Shown piece by piece: positions 32,952-40,471 of a stretch of DNA of 64,000 bases. A program made the position numbers and the translations under genes. The notes beneath the pieces are model-generated. The model ran no database searches and was not told where the DNA came from. It saw only the letters and a program-made list of their open reading frames with translations. This stretch comes from Pseudomonas sp. UBA6562 (GTDB taxonomy: Bacteria; Pseudomonadota; Gammaproteobacteria; Pseudomonadales; Pseudomonadaceae), in NCBI RefSeq assembly GCF_002434265.1, contig NZ_DJJS01000007.1:78806-142805 (forward strand). Direction: 5' to 3'. Numbering within the stretch: position 1 is the stretch's first letter; each line of letters begins with the position of its first letter.

Positions 32952-33764
32952 GTGACCGAATACAGCGCTTTCAACGTCGAACTGACCGAACACGTCGTCC
33001 ACGTCCAGATCGACCGCCCAGAGAAAGCCAATGCCATGGACGCGGCGTTCTGGTCCGAGATCGTCGACATCTTCCAGTGGATCGACGACACCGATGCGAT
33101 ACGCGCTGTGGTCATCAGTGGCGCGGGCAAGCATTTCTCCGCCGGTATCGACCTGGCCCTGCTGGCCTCGGTCGCCAGCCGGTTGGGCCAGGACGTGGGG
33201 CGTAACGCCCGGCAACTGCGCCGTACCATCCTGCGCATGCAGGCCTCGTTCAATGCCGTGGACCAATGCCGCAAACCGGTGCTGGCCGCCATCCATGGGC
33301 AGTGCATCGGCGGTGCCATCGACCTGATCGCTGCCTGCGACATGCGTTATTGCAGCAGCGACGCGCAATTCTCCATAAAGGAAATCGACATGGGCATGGC
33401 CGCCGATGTCGGTACCTTGCAGCGCTTGCCGCGTATCGTCGGCGATGGCGTTCTGCGTGAGTTGGCGTACACCGGTCGCCGCGTGCAGGCCGACGAAGCG
33501 CTGCGCATCGGCCTGGTCAACCGTGTGTATTCCGATCCCCAAGCCTTGCTGGCCGAGGTGCTGGACATCGCTCGGCAGATCGCGGCAAAGTCGCCGCTCG
33601 CAGTGGCCGGCACCAAGGCCATGCTCGGCTACATGCGCGACCACCGCATCGACGATGGGCTGGACTACATCGCCACCTGGAATGCCGCCATGTTGCAGTC
33701 CGAAGACTTGCGCATCGCCATGGCTGCGCATTTGTCCAAGCAGCCGCCGACCTTCCGCGACTAG
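32952..33764 (+). CDS. Enoyl-CoA hydratase/isomerase, probable delta3,5-delta2,4-dienoyl-CoA isomerase
   Basis: A 270-residue crotonase with a GTG start. The oxyanion motifs (SGAGKHFSAGIDL and HGQCIGGAIDL) are present. The acidic residues Asp124, Glu144 and Asp152 have the same spacing as the three catalytic acids of mammalian ECH1 (Asp176, Glu196, Asp204). The run EIDMGMAADVGTLQRLP is the signature of that subgroup. The enzyme should shift double bases in 3,5-dienoyl-CoA during beta-oxidation of odd-position unsaturated fatty acids. No other fatty-acid gene is nearby, so it works with enzymes encoded elsewhere. Confidence 0.85.
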   Translation: MTEYSAFNVELTEHVVHVQIDRPEKANAMDAAFWSEIVDIFQWIDDTDAIRAVVISGAGKHFSAGIDLALLASVASRLGQDVGRNARQLRRTILRMQASFNAVDQCRKPVLAAIHGQCIGGAIDLIAACDMRYCSSDAQFSIKEIDMGMAADVGTLQRLPRIVGDGVLRELAYTGRRVQADEALRIGLVNRVYSDPQALLAEVLDIARQIAAKSPLAVAGTKAMLGYMRDHRIDDGLDYIATWNAAMLQSEDLRIAMAAHLSKQPPTFRD

Positions 33765-33891
33765 TGCCGGTCTCAAGCCCTGTAGATGTCGCGAGGGCCA
33801 GGTAGCCAGCGCGACTTGAGGCCACCTCGCCAGATCCATCTTATCAGCGACCGCAACCCATCCTGTCGGGCGCTCGCCCAGGAAGACCTTC

Positions 33892-34725
33892 ATGTCAGCA
33901 CGTTGGACCACTGCAGTACTCGACCCCCGCACCACCACCGGAGGGCTGGCCGTGGCGCGCAGCCCCGAGGGCTTTCTGCTCAAGGACGAACAGGCGCTGT
34001 TTCCCCGCCAATGGCTGACCGATCGAGGCCTGAACATAGCGAGCGAGCATGGCATTGGCTACCTGGACGGCGAGCCGGTCTTTCTCCTCGAGGTGCGTGA
34101 AGCGGCCGCAGTGCCGGGCTGTCGCTGGCAGGGCCTGCGCCAATTCATGCTCGAAGGCGATTTTCTGCTGTACAAGGTGCTCGGCTACGCCGCACAGATC
34201 GGCACCTGGGCACGCGAGCACCGTTTCTGCGGCAGCTGTGGCCAACCGACCACGCAGGTGAAGGGGGAGCGCGCCATGCATTGCGAGGCCTGCGGCCTGC
34301 GCCATTATCCACGTATTTCGCCGAGCATGATTGTGCTGATCACCCGTGGCGACGAAATTTTGCTGGCGCGCTCGCCACGCTTTGTCGCGGGTGTGTACAG
34401 CACGTTGGCGGGGTTCGCTGAGCCGGGTGAATCGGCCGAAGACTGTCTGGAACGCGAGGTGTTCGAGGAGGTGGCGTTGCAAGTGCGCAACATCCAGTAC
34501 GTAGGCAGCCAATGCTGGCCGTTTCCGCATTCGATGATGCTCGGCTTTCACGCCGAATATGCAGGCGGTGAAATCGTCATGCAGCCCGATGAGATCGAGG
34601 ACGCGCGCTGGTTCGACATCCGCGAGCTACCGCCCTTGCCAGCCGGGCGGTCGATCGCGCGCTATCTCATCGACTTGTACGTGGCCCGGCGCTTAAGCCT
34701 GCCCGAACCAGTGCTGCCACGCTAG
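33892..34725 (+). CDS. nudC: NADH pyrophosphatase / NAD-decapping hydrolase NudC
   Basis: A 277-residue Nudix enzyme with a zinc ribbon CGSCG...CEACG in the middle and a Nudix box GFAEPGESAEDCLEREVFEEV. A downstream NudC-type element reads SQCWPFPHS, one change (Cys for Pro) from the usual SQPWPFPxS. It hydrolyses NADH to NMNH and AMP and removes NAD caps from RNA. Its last 33 bases overlap the 3' end of the convergent TSUP permease gene. Confidence 0.93.
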   Translation: MSARWTTAVLDPRTTTGGLAVARSPEGFLLKDEQALFPRQWLTDRGLNIASEHGIGYLDGEPVFLLEVREAAAVPGCRWQGLRQFMLEGDFLLYKVLGYAAQIGTWAREHRFCGSCGQPTTQVKGERAMHCEACGLRHYPRISPSMIVLITRGDEILLARSPRFVAGVYSTLAGFAEPGESAEDCLEREVFEEVALQVRNIQYVGSQCWPFPHSMMLGFHAEYAGGEIVMQPDEIEDARWFDIRELPPLPAGRSIARYLIDLYVARRLSLPEPVLPR

Positions 34726-35472
34726 GCGCACGGTCAACGCCAGCACCACACTGATGAACACCGGGCGGATGAATTTGTTGCCGCCCTTGATGGCGGTGCG
34801 TGCGCCGAAGTAGGCACCGACCATGACCGACAAGCCCATGGCCAGGCCTACCAGGTAGTCGACCTGTCCCGACACCATGAATACCGTCAGCGCCGCCACG
34901 TTGCTGACGAAGTTCATGCTGCGGGCCACGCCGCTGGCGCGCACCAGGTCGATGGGGTAGATCAGCAGGGTACTGACCGTCCAGAATGCCCCGGTGCCTG
35001 GGCCGGCCACGCCGTCGTAGAACCCCAGGGTGAAGCCCTGCGGCGCCTGCCAGGTCTTCTTGATTGGCGCGTCGGCATCCAGCGGCGCCTTGGGCGTGCC
35101 GCCGAACAACAGGTACAAGCCACAGGCGAATACCACCACCGGGAGCATCTTGTTCAGCCATTCGGCGGGCAGGTAATGGGCCACCACCGCCCCCAGCAAA
35201 GCCCCGGCCAGCGTGCCGACCAAGGCAGGGCGCCACTGCGCGGGATGGAACAGCTTGCGCCGGTAGTAGGTAAAGCTGGCGGTGGCCGAGCCGAAGGTGG
35301 AGCTGAGCTTGTTGGTGCCCAGCACCAGGTGCGGGGGCATACCGGCCGTCAGCAGTGCGGGCGTGGTCAGCAGGCCGCCGCCGCCGGCGATGGCGTCGAT
35401 GAAGCCTGCGACGAAAGCGACCAGCGTCAGGATCAGCAGTGTGAGAGGTTCTACGGAGAGTTCGAAGGGCAT
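34693..35472 (-). CDS. TSUP-family (TauE/SafE) membrane permease
   Basis: A 259-residue integral membrane protein from the ATG at 35472; a GTG at 35493 would add seven residues. About eight hydrophobic segments and the family motif GGGGLLTTPALLTAGMPPHLVLGTNKL near the N-terminus place it in the TSUP family. Related proteins export sulfite or sulfoacetate or import organosulfur and other small anions. The substrate is unknown. It is convergent with nudC and overlaps its 3' end. Confidence 0.88.
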   Translation of the reverse strand: MPFELSVEPLTLLILTLVAFVAGFIDAIAGGGGLLTTPALLTAGMPPHLVLGTNKLSSTFGSATASFTYYRRKLFHPAQWRPALVGTLAGALLGAVVAHYLPAEWLNKMLPVVVFACGLYLLFGGTPKAPLDADAPIKKTWQAPQGFTLGFYDGVAGPGTGAFWTVSTLLIYPIDLVRASGVARSMNFVSNVAALTVFMVSGQVDYLVGLAMGLSVMVGAYFGARTAIKGGNKFIRPVFISVVLALTVRLAWQHWFGQA

Positions 35473-35755
35473 CGGCTCGGTCTTGTCTGGCACAGGCGCG
35501 ACAAAAGGTCGCGCTCGGAGAAGGAGGCATGGTAAAGCCTGTGGGGCAGGGCTTCCAGTGCGATGGGCGAGAGTGTGCCCTGTGGCCGTTACCTATCGAC
35601 AGTTTTCCCACCCCCCCAATGATCGTTCAATGATTCACTGGGCAGCGCCTAGGCTGATGGTTTCTCCTTATCCTCGCAAGGCCGTTCATGCGCTATCGAC
35701 TATTGCCCCTGGATTGCTATTACGTGCGCCGCTTCGTGAGATGGGTGGATGCGTC

Positions 35756-36229
35756 GTGAGTGATGAAGTCCAAACGATCCCCGGGCTTCACCTTTCGCCT
35801 GCCAGCGACCTCGATCTGCCGTTCGCGCGTGACCTCACCCGCCGCACGATGCTGCCGTATTTCCACCAGTTCGCACTGCTGTGGATGGACGCGGCGTTCG
35901 AAGAATCCTGGAGCTGGCGCGAGCAATGGCTGATCCAGGCCGGTGAGCGGACCCTGGGTTTTTGCAGCCTGAGCCAGGACCGCCAAGCGTTGTTCGTTCG
36001 TGAGCTACACTTGCTGCCCGAGCATCGTCAACAGGGGGCAGGGAGCTGGGTGCTCGAAGAGCTGAAGCGTTGGGCACAGCAACGGCGTTTGCCGTTGCTA
36101 CGTCTCATGGCCTTCAGCAGCAACCCGGCACGACGCTTGTATCGGCGAGTCGGTTTCGACGAAGTCGGTCAGGACGGTTGCTTCGTGCTCATGCAATGCG
36201 CGGTGCAAAAAGACGCTGATGTGGTTTAG
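35756..36229 (+). CDS. GNAT-family N-acetyltransferase
   Basis: A 157-residue protein, probably from the GTG at 35756 (GGTGGA six bases upstream); the ATG at 35741 is an alternative. The GNAT acetyl-CoA-binding segment is seen as ELHLLPEHRQQGAGSWVLEEL (motif A, Q/R-x-x-G-x-G/A). Motif B follows in RLMAFSSNPARRLYRRVGFDEVG. The acceptor is unknown. It is monocistronic, with about 280 bases upstream shared with the divergent TSUP gene and no other gene there. Confidence 0.85.
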   Translation: MSDEVQTIPGLHLSPASDLDLPFARDLTRRTMLPYFHQFALLWMDAAFEESWSWREQWLIQAGERTLGFCSLSQDRQALFVRELHLLPEHRQQGAGSWVLEELKRWAQQRRLPLLRLMAFSSNPARRLYRRVGFDEVGQDGCFVLMQCAVQKDADVV

Positions 36230-36377
36230 CGCAATGCGCAAGGTGCTCGGGAGAGGCGCGAGTCAGGGCTTGCCTGGCCCTCTGGCAATGGGCATAGTGC
36301 CGAAAGCTTAGGAATAGTCCTCCACGGATGTGGGATATCTCCTAGATCGATAACGCAAAGTAAAAAGGAAAGAGGGC

Positions 36378-36695
36378 ATGAACGGATTCGGCGCGCGACT
36401 CAGGGAAGAACGAGAGCGCTTGGGCCTTACTCAACGGGTATTCGGCGATATTGGTGGCGTCGAACCCAACGCCCAGGGCAAATATGAAAACGGCGACCGC
36501 ACCCCGCGCTTGGATTACCTGGCGGCCGTGGCCGCCAAAGGCGTCGACCCGCTTTACGTGTTGACCGGGCTGCCGACGCCGCTGCCGCTCGACAGCCTCA
36601 GCGGCGACGAGGATCAACTGCTGGCAGCCTTCCGCCGCCTCCCCGACAAAGACCGCGCCGCTCTGTGGCATGTCCTCCACCGCTTGGCAGATTGA
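36378..36695 (+). CDS. XRE-family helix-turn-helix regulator
   Basis: A 105-residue DNA-binding protein with an N-terminal XRE helix-turn-helix (residues 4-63; RLREERERLGLTQRVFGDIGGV, then KYENGDRTPRLDYLAAVAAKG). A short helical C-terminus follows. Repressors of this length often come from prophages or act as local autoregulators. It lies 135 bases upstream of gacA on the same strand; whether it affects gacA is unknown. Short inverted repeats (AGGA-ATAG-TCCT at 36311) sit in its upstream region and may be its own operator. Confidence 0.85.
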   Translation: MNGFGARLREERERLGLTQRVFGDIGGVEPNAQGKYENGDRTPRLDYLAAVAAKGVDPLYVLTGLPTPLPLDSLSGDEDQLLAAFRRLPDKDRAALWHVLHRLAD

Positions 36696-36830
36696 GCCCC
36701 ACCTAGGGTCAGAGGCCGCATGGAAGCATTCATCGTGTCAGCATCCTCTAGCGTTTAGTCGATATGTTGCGGCTGAAAAATTTTGTTAAGGTGGCAACTT
36801 ACAAATCGCCCCATTGACGAGGTGTCTGGC

Positions 36831-37469
36831 TTGATTAGGGTCCTTGTGGTCGACGATCACGATCTGGTACGCACCGGCATCACCCGTATGCTCAGCGACA
36901 TCGAGGGGCTGCATGTAGTGGGCGAGGCAGACTCCGGCGAGTCGGCGCTCAAGCTGGCCCGCGAGCTCAAGCCGGATGTGGTGCTGATGGACGTCAAGAT
37001 GCCTGGCATCGGCGGTCTCGAAGCCACGCGCAAGTTGCTGCGCAGCCATCCCGACAGCAAGGTCGTGGCCGTCACGGCCTGCGAAGAAGACCCTTTCCCC
37101 ACACGCCTGTTACAGGCCGGCGCTTCTGGCTATCTGACCAAAGGCGCGGCCCTCGATGAAATGGTGCACGCCATTCGTCTGGCGTTCGCGGGGCAGCGCT
37201 ACATCAGTCCGCAAATCGCTCAGCAACTGGCGCTCAAGCCGTTCCAACCCGAAGGATCGCCGTTCGACAGCCTCTCTGAACGGGAAATCCAGATCGCCCT
37301 GATGATCGTCGGCTGCCAGAAAGTGCAGATCATCTCCGACAAGCTGTGCCTGTCGCCCAAAACGGTGAATACCTACCGTTACCGTATTTTCGAAAAACTT
37401 TCCGTAACCAGCGACGTCGAATTGACATTGCTGGCCGTCCGCCACGGAATGGTCGACGCAAGTCTCTAG
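36831..37469 (+). CDS. gacA: Response regulator GacA
   Basis: A 212-residue NarL/FixJ-type response regulator starting with TTG at 36831, as in other pseudomonads, preceded by GAGGT seven bases upstream. A longer ATG frame from 36783 would disrupt the receiver fold. The phosphoacceptor is Asp54 in VVLMDVKMPG, with Asp8-Asp9 and Lys104 completing the acidic pocket. The C-terminal LuxR-type helix-turn-helix spans about 150-205 (LSEREIQIALMIVG, LSPKTVNTYRYRIFEKL). With sensor GacS it activates small RNAs that titrate Rsm proteins such as the one at 21549. It is 15 bases from uvrC, a conserved pairing. Confidence 0.97.
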   Translation: MIRVLVVDDHDLVRTGITRMLSDIEGLHVVGEADSGESALKLARELKPDVVLMDVKMPGIGGLEATRKLLRSHPDSKVVAVTACEEDPFPTRLLQAGASGYLTKGAALDEMVHAIRLAFAGQRYISPQIAQQLALKPFQPEGSPFDSLSEREIQIALMIVGCQKVQIISDKLCLSPKTVNTYRYRIFEKLSVTSDVELTLLAVRHGMVDASL

Positions 37470-37484
37470 CCTTAGAAGTGGTCC

Positions 37485-39308
37485 ATGTCGCAAACCTTTG
37501 ATGCCAGCGCGTTTCTGGCGACCTGTAGCGGTCGCCCGGGCGTGTACCGAATGTTCGATGCCGAATCGCGGCTGCTCTACGTCGGTAAAGCCAAGAACCT
37601 GAAAAAGCGCTTGGCCAGTTATTTCCGCAAAACCGGCCTAGCCTCGAAGACAATGGCACTGGTGGGGCGCATCGCGCATATCGAGACCACCATCACCGGT
37701 AACGAAACCGAGGCCTTGTTGCTCGAGCAGAATCTGATCAAGGAATGGCGGCCGCCGTACAACATTCTGCTGCGTGACGATAAATCCTATCCTTACGTGT
37801 TCCTGTCGGACGGTCCTTTCCCTCGGCTCGGTATCCATCGCGGTGCCAAGCGCGCCAAGGGTCGTTACTTCGGTCCTTACCCCAGTGCCGGTGCGATTCG
37901 TGAAAGCCTAAGCGTGTTGCAGAAGACGTTCGCCGTTCGCCAATGCGAAGACAGCTATTACGCCAACCGCACCCGCCCGTGCCTGCAGTATCAGATCAAA
38001 CGCTGCAAAGGGCCGTGCACCGATCTGGTCAGCAAGGAGGAATACGCCGAGGACGTACGCCACTCGGTGATGTTTCTGGAAGGGCGCAGCCAGCAGTTGG
38101 GCAACGAGCTCAACGCGGAAATGGAACAGGCCGCCATGGCCCTGGACTTCGAAAAGGCCGCCGCGTTGCGTGACCAGATCGGTCTGCTCAGGCGCGTACA
38201 GGACCAGCAGCACATCGAAGGCGGCTCGGGCGAGGTCGACGTCATTGCCGCCTTCGTCAACCCGGGCGGCGCATGCGTACATCTGATCAGCGTGCGTGGC
38301 GGCCGGGTGCTCGGCAGCAAGAACTTCTTTCCTCAGGTCGGCATCGAGGAAGAGGTGTCGGAGGTACTGGTCGCGTTCCTCTCGCAGTACTACGTCGGCA
38401 ACGCGGAACGTGAGTTGCCCCGAGAGTTGATCGTCAACGTGGTGCATGAAGACTTCCAGACCATTATCGAGGCCCTGCAAACGCTACGCGGCCGCGAGGT
38501 GGACATCACCCATCGCGTACGCGGCACCCGTGCGCGCTGGCAGCAGATGGCGGTGACCAATGCCGAGCAGGCGTTGAACGCCCGCCTGGCCAACCGCCAG
38601 CACATGGCCGCGCGTTTCGAGGCGTTGGCCCAGGTGCTCGACCTCGACGAAGTGCCGCAGCGTCTGGAGTGCTACGACATCAGCCACTCCAGCGGCGAAG
38701 CCACGGTGGCCTCGTGCGTGGTGTTCGGGCCGGAAGGGCCGATCAAGGCCGACTACCGCCGTTTCAACATCGAAGGCATCACTGCCGGTGACGACTATGC
38801 CGCCATGCAGCAAGCCCTGACCCGGCGCTACAGCCGTATCAAGAACGGCGAAGGCAAGCTGCCCGACGTGCTGTTGGTCGATGGTGGCAAGGGCCAGCTG
38901 AACATGGCGCGCGAGGTCATGCAGGAACTGGCCTTCACGGACCTGACCTTGCTCGGTGTGGCCAAGGGCGTCACACGTAAAGCGGGTTTCGAGACGCTGT
39001 ACCTCAACGACGCTGCCCATGAGTTCACGCTCAAGGGCGACTCGCCAGCGCTGCACCTGATTCAGCAGATCCGCGACGAGGCGCACCGTTTCGCTATTAC
39101 CGGCCACCGTGCGCGTCGCGGCAAGGCACGGCGGACGTCCAGCCTGGAAGACGTAGCGGGCGTAGGGCCGAAACGTCGTCGCGAGTTGCTCAAGCACTTT
39201 GGCGGGTTGCAGGAACTCAACCGCGCCAGCATCGATGAAATTGCCAAAGCGCCGGGTATCAGTAAAAAGCTCGCCGAGTCGATTTATGCCAGCTTGCATA
39301 GCGAGTAG
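37485..39308 (+). CDS. uvrC: Excinuclease ABC subunit C
   Basis: A 607-residue nucleotide-excision-repair nuclease. An N-terminal GIY-YIG domain (GVYRMF...LLYVGKAKNLKKRL) makes the 3' incision. Then come a Cys-rich stretch (RTRPCLQYQIKRCKGPCT), a UVR domain around 205-240 and the RNase H-like 5' incision domain (CYDISHSSGEATVASCVVF; LLVDGGKGQ). Two helix-hairpin-helix motifs lie at the C-terminus (VAGVGPKRRRELLKHFGG). It is co-transcribed with gacA. Confidence 0.97.
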   Translation: MSQTFDASAFLATCSGRPGVYRMFDAESRLLYVGKAKNLKKRLASYFRKTGLASKTMALVGRIAHIETTITGNETEALLLEQNLIKEWRPPYNILLRDDKSYPYVFLSDGPFPRLGIHRGAKRAKGRYFGPYPSAGAIRESLSVLQKTFAVRQCEDSYYANRTRPCLQYQIKRCKGPCTDLVSKEEYAEDVRHSVMFLEGRSQQLGNELNAEMEQAAMALDFEKAAALRDQIGLLRRVQDQQHIEGGSGEVDVIAAFVNPGGACVHLISVRGGRVLGSKNFFPQVGIEEEVSEVLVAFLSQYYVGNAERELPRELIVNVVHEDFQTIIEALQTLRGREVDITHRVRGTRARWQQMAVTNAEQALNARLANRQHMAARFEALAQVLDLDEVPQRLECYDISHSSGEATVASCVVFGPEGPIKADYRRFNIEGITAGDDYAAMQQALTRRYSRIKNGEGKLPDVLLVDGGKGQLNMAREVMQELAFTDLTLLGVAKGVTRKAGFETLYLNDAAHEFTLKGDSPALHLIQQIRDEAHRFAITGHRARRGKARRTSSLEDVAGVGPKRRRELLKHFGGLQELNRASIDEIAKAPGISKKLAESIYASLHSE

Positions 39309-39341
39309 TATGTCGGGCTCAACTCGCAGCCAGTCGTACCG

Positions 39342-39902
39342 ATGAATATTCCAAACTTGCTCACCGTTCTACGGGTTCTGCTGATCCCCATCTTCATCTT
39401 GCTGTTCTATATGCCGTTCCATTGGAGCTATATGGCAGCAAGTACGGTGTTCGCCATCGCCGCCGCCACCGACTGGCTGGACGGCTACCTGGCCCGCAGG
39501 CTGCAGCAAAGTACCCCATTCGGTGCGTTTCTCGATCCGGTCGCCGACAAGCTGATGGTGGCGGTCGCCCTGGTGCTGTTGGTGCAGGTGCATGCCAACT
39601 TCTGGCTGACGCTCCCCGCCGCGATCATCATTTGCCGCGAGATCGTGGTGTCGGCGCTGCGCGAGTGGATGGCAGAAATCGGCGCCCGGGCTCACGTGGC
39701 GGTGTCCAACTGGGGCAAATGGAAGACCGCCGCGCAAATGCTGGCGTTGGTGATCCTGTTGGGCAATCCGCCGGTGGTGAGCGTCTGGGTAGTATTGGGC
39801 TATGGGTTGCTGCTGGTGTCGGCCGGGCTGACGTTGATTTCCATGGTGCATTACCTGATCGCGGCCTGGCCGCACCTGCGCGAAGGCACCGAGCAGCGTT
39901 AA
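39342..39902 (+). CDS. pgsA: CDP-diacylglycerol-glycerol-3-phosphate 3-phosphatidyltransferase
   Basis: A 186-residue integral membrane enzyme. The CDP-alcohol phosphotransferase signature is complete: Asp47-Gly48, Ala51-Arg52, Gly61, Asp65 and Asp69. It makes phosphatidylglycerophosphate, the committed step to phosphatidylglycerol and cardiolipin, at the inner membrane. It follows uvrC after 33 bases and precedes tRNA-Gly, the usual gacA-uvrC-pgsA-tRNA order in Pseudomonas. Confidence 0.96.
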   Translation: MNIPNLLTVLRVLLIPIFILLFYMPFHWSYMAASTVFAIAAATDWLDGYLARRLQQSTPFGAFLDPVADKLMVAVALVLLVQVHANFWLTLPAAIIICREIVVSALREWMAEIGARAHVAVSNWGKWKTAAQMLALVILLGNPPVVSVWVVLGYGLLLVSAGLTLISMVHYLIAAWPHLREGTEQR

Positions 39903-39923
39903 AAGTTTTTTTGAATCAAGGGG

Positions 39924-39951
39924 TTGACGCCATTTGGCGATGCGTTAGAAT
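39924..39951 (+). promoter_or_regulatory. Promoter of tRNA-Gly
   Basis: -35 TTGACG (39924-39929), 16-base spacer, -10 TAGAAT (39946-39951), located 15 bases before the mature tRNA end. Confidence 0.7.
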
Positions 39952-39966
39952 GGCACCCATCACGAC

Positions 39967-40042
<76 letters not shown>

Positions 40043-40085
40043 AATATAGACTGTCAGCAGGTTATCGATGTTGGCAGTTATCGAA

Positions 40086-40110
40086 GAAAGACGCTTAGGC
40101 GTCTTTTTTC
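40086..40110 (+). terminator. Terminator after tRNA-Gly
   Basis: AAAGACGC pairs with GCGTCTTT around TTAG, followed by TTTTC. The 360 bases after it, up to the TonB receptor stop, contain no gene or structure that I can support. Confidence 0.8.
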
Positions 40111-40471
40111 GTTTTTGTCGTGAAAATCTGGATCGATCCAAACCTTCGTTTCAAGCACCACTTTCGTCTGTACCGCTAACGGCTGTTTCCCGGATCTCGC
40201 TGTTTTTACCTGTTGACCTTGGGCAAGGCCCAAGCGCTGTCGGCAGTTGGGCAAACCTGAGGCGTATCCAACTTCAGTACGCTTCGCGCGATCCGTTTAA
40301 TCTTGATTCGCGCATATTCTGGGGTGCGGTATCTGGTGAAGCTAGCCTGGGTTCATGACCAGCAAGATGCGTCCAACGTACTCTTGGCATTTAAGTGTAT
40401 GTCCTTGCAACAGCTATGTTCGAGGTTGGGCGCACCAGCCACCGGCAGCGCTCTTTGCTCCCGTCGTGTTC

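Noticed and set aside
40110..40471. Possible short genes in the gap between tRNA-Gly and the TonB receptor (for example a 64-codon frame at 40303)
   Set aside because: No ribosome site, ordinary start or protein-like composition; I see nothing supportable in this interval.
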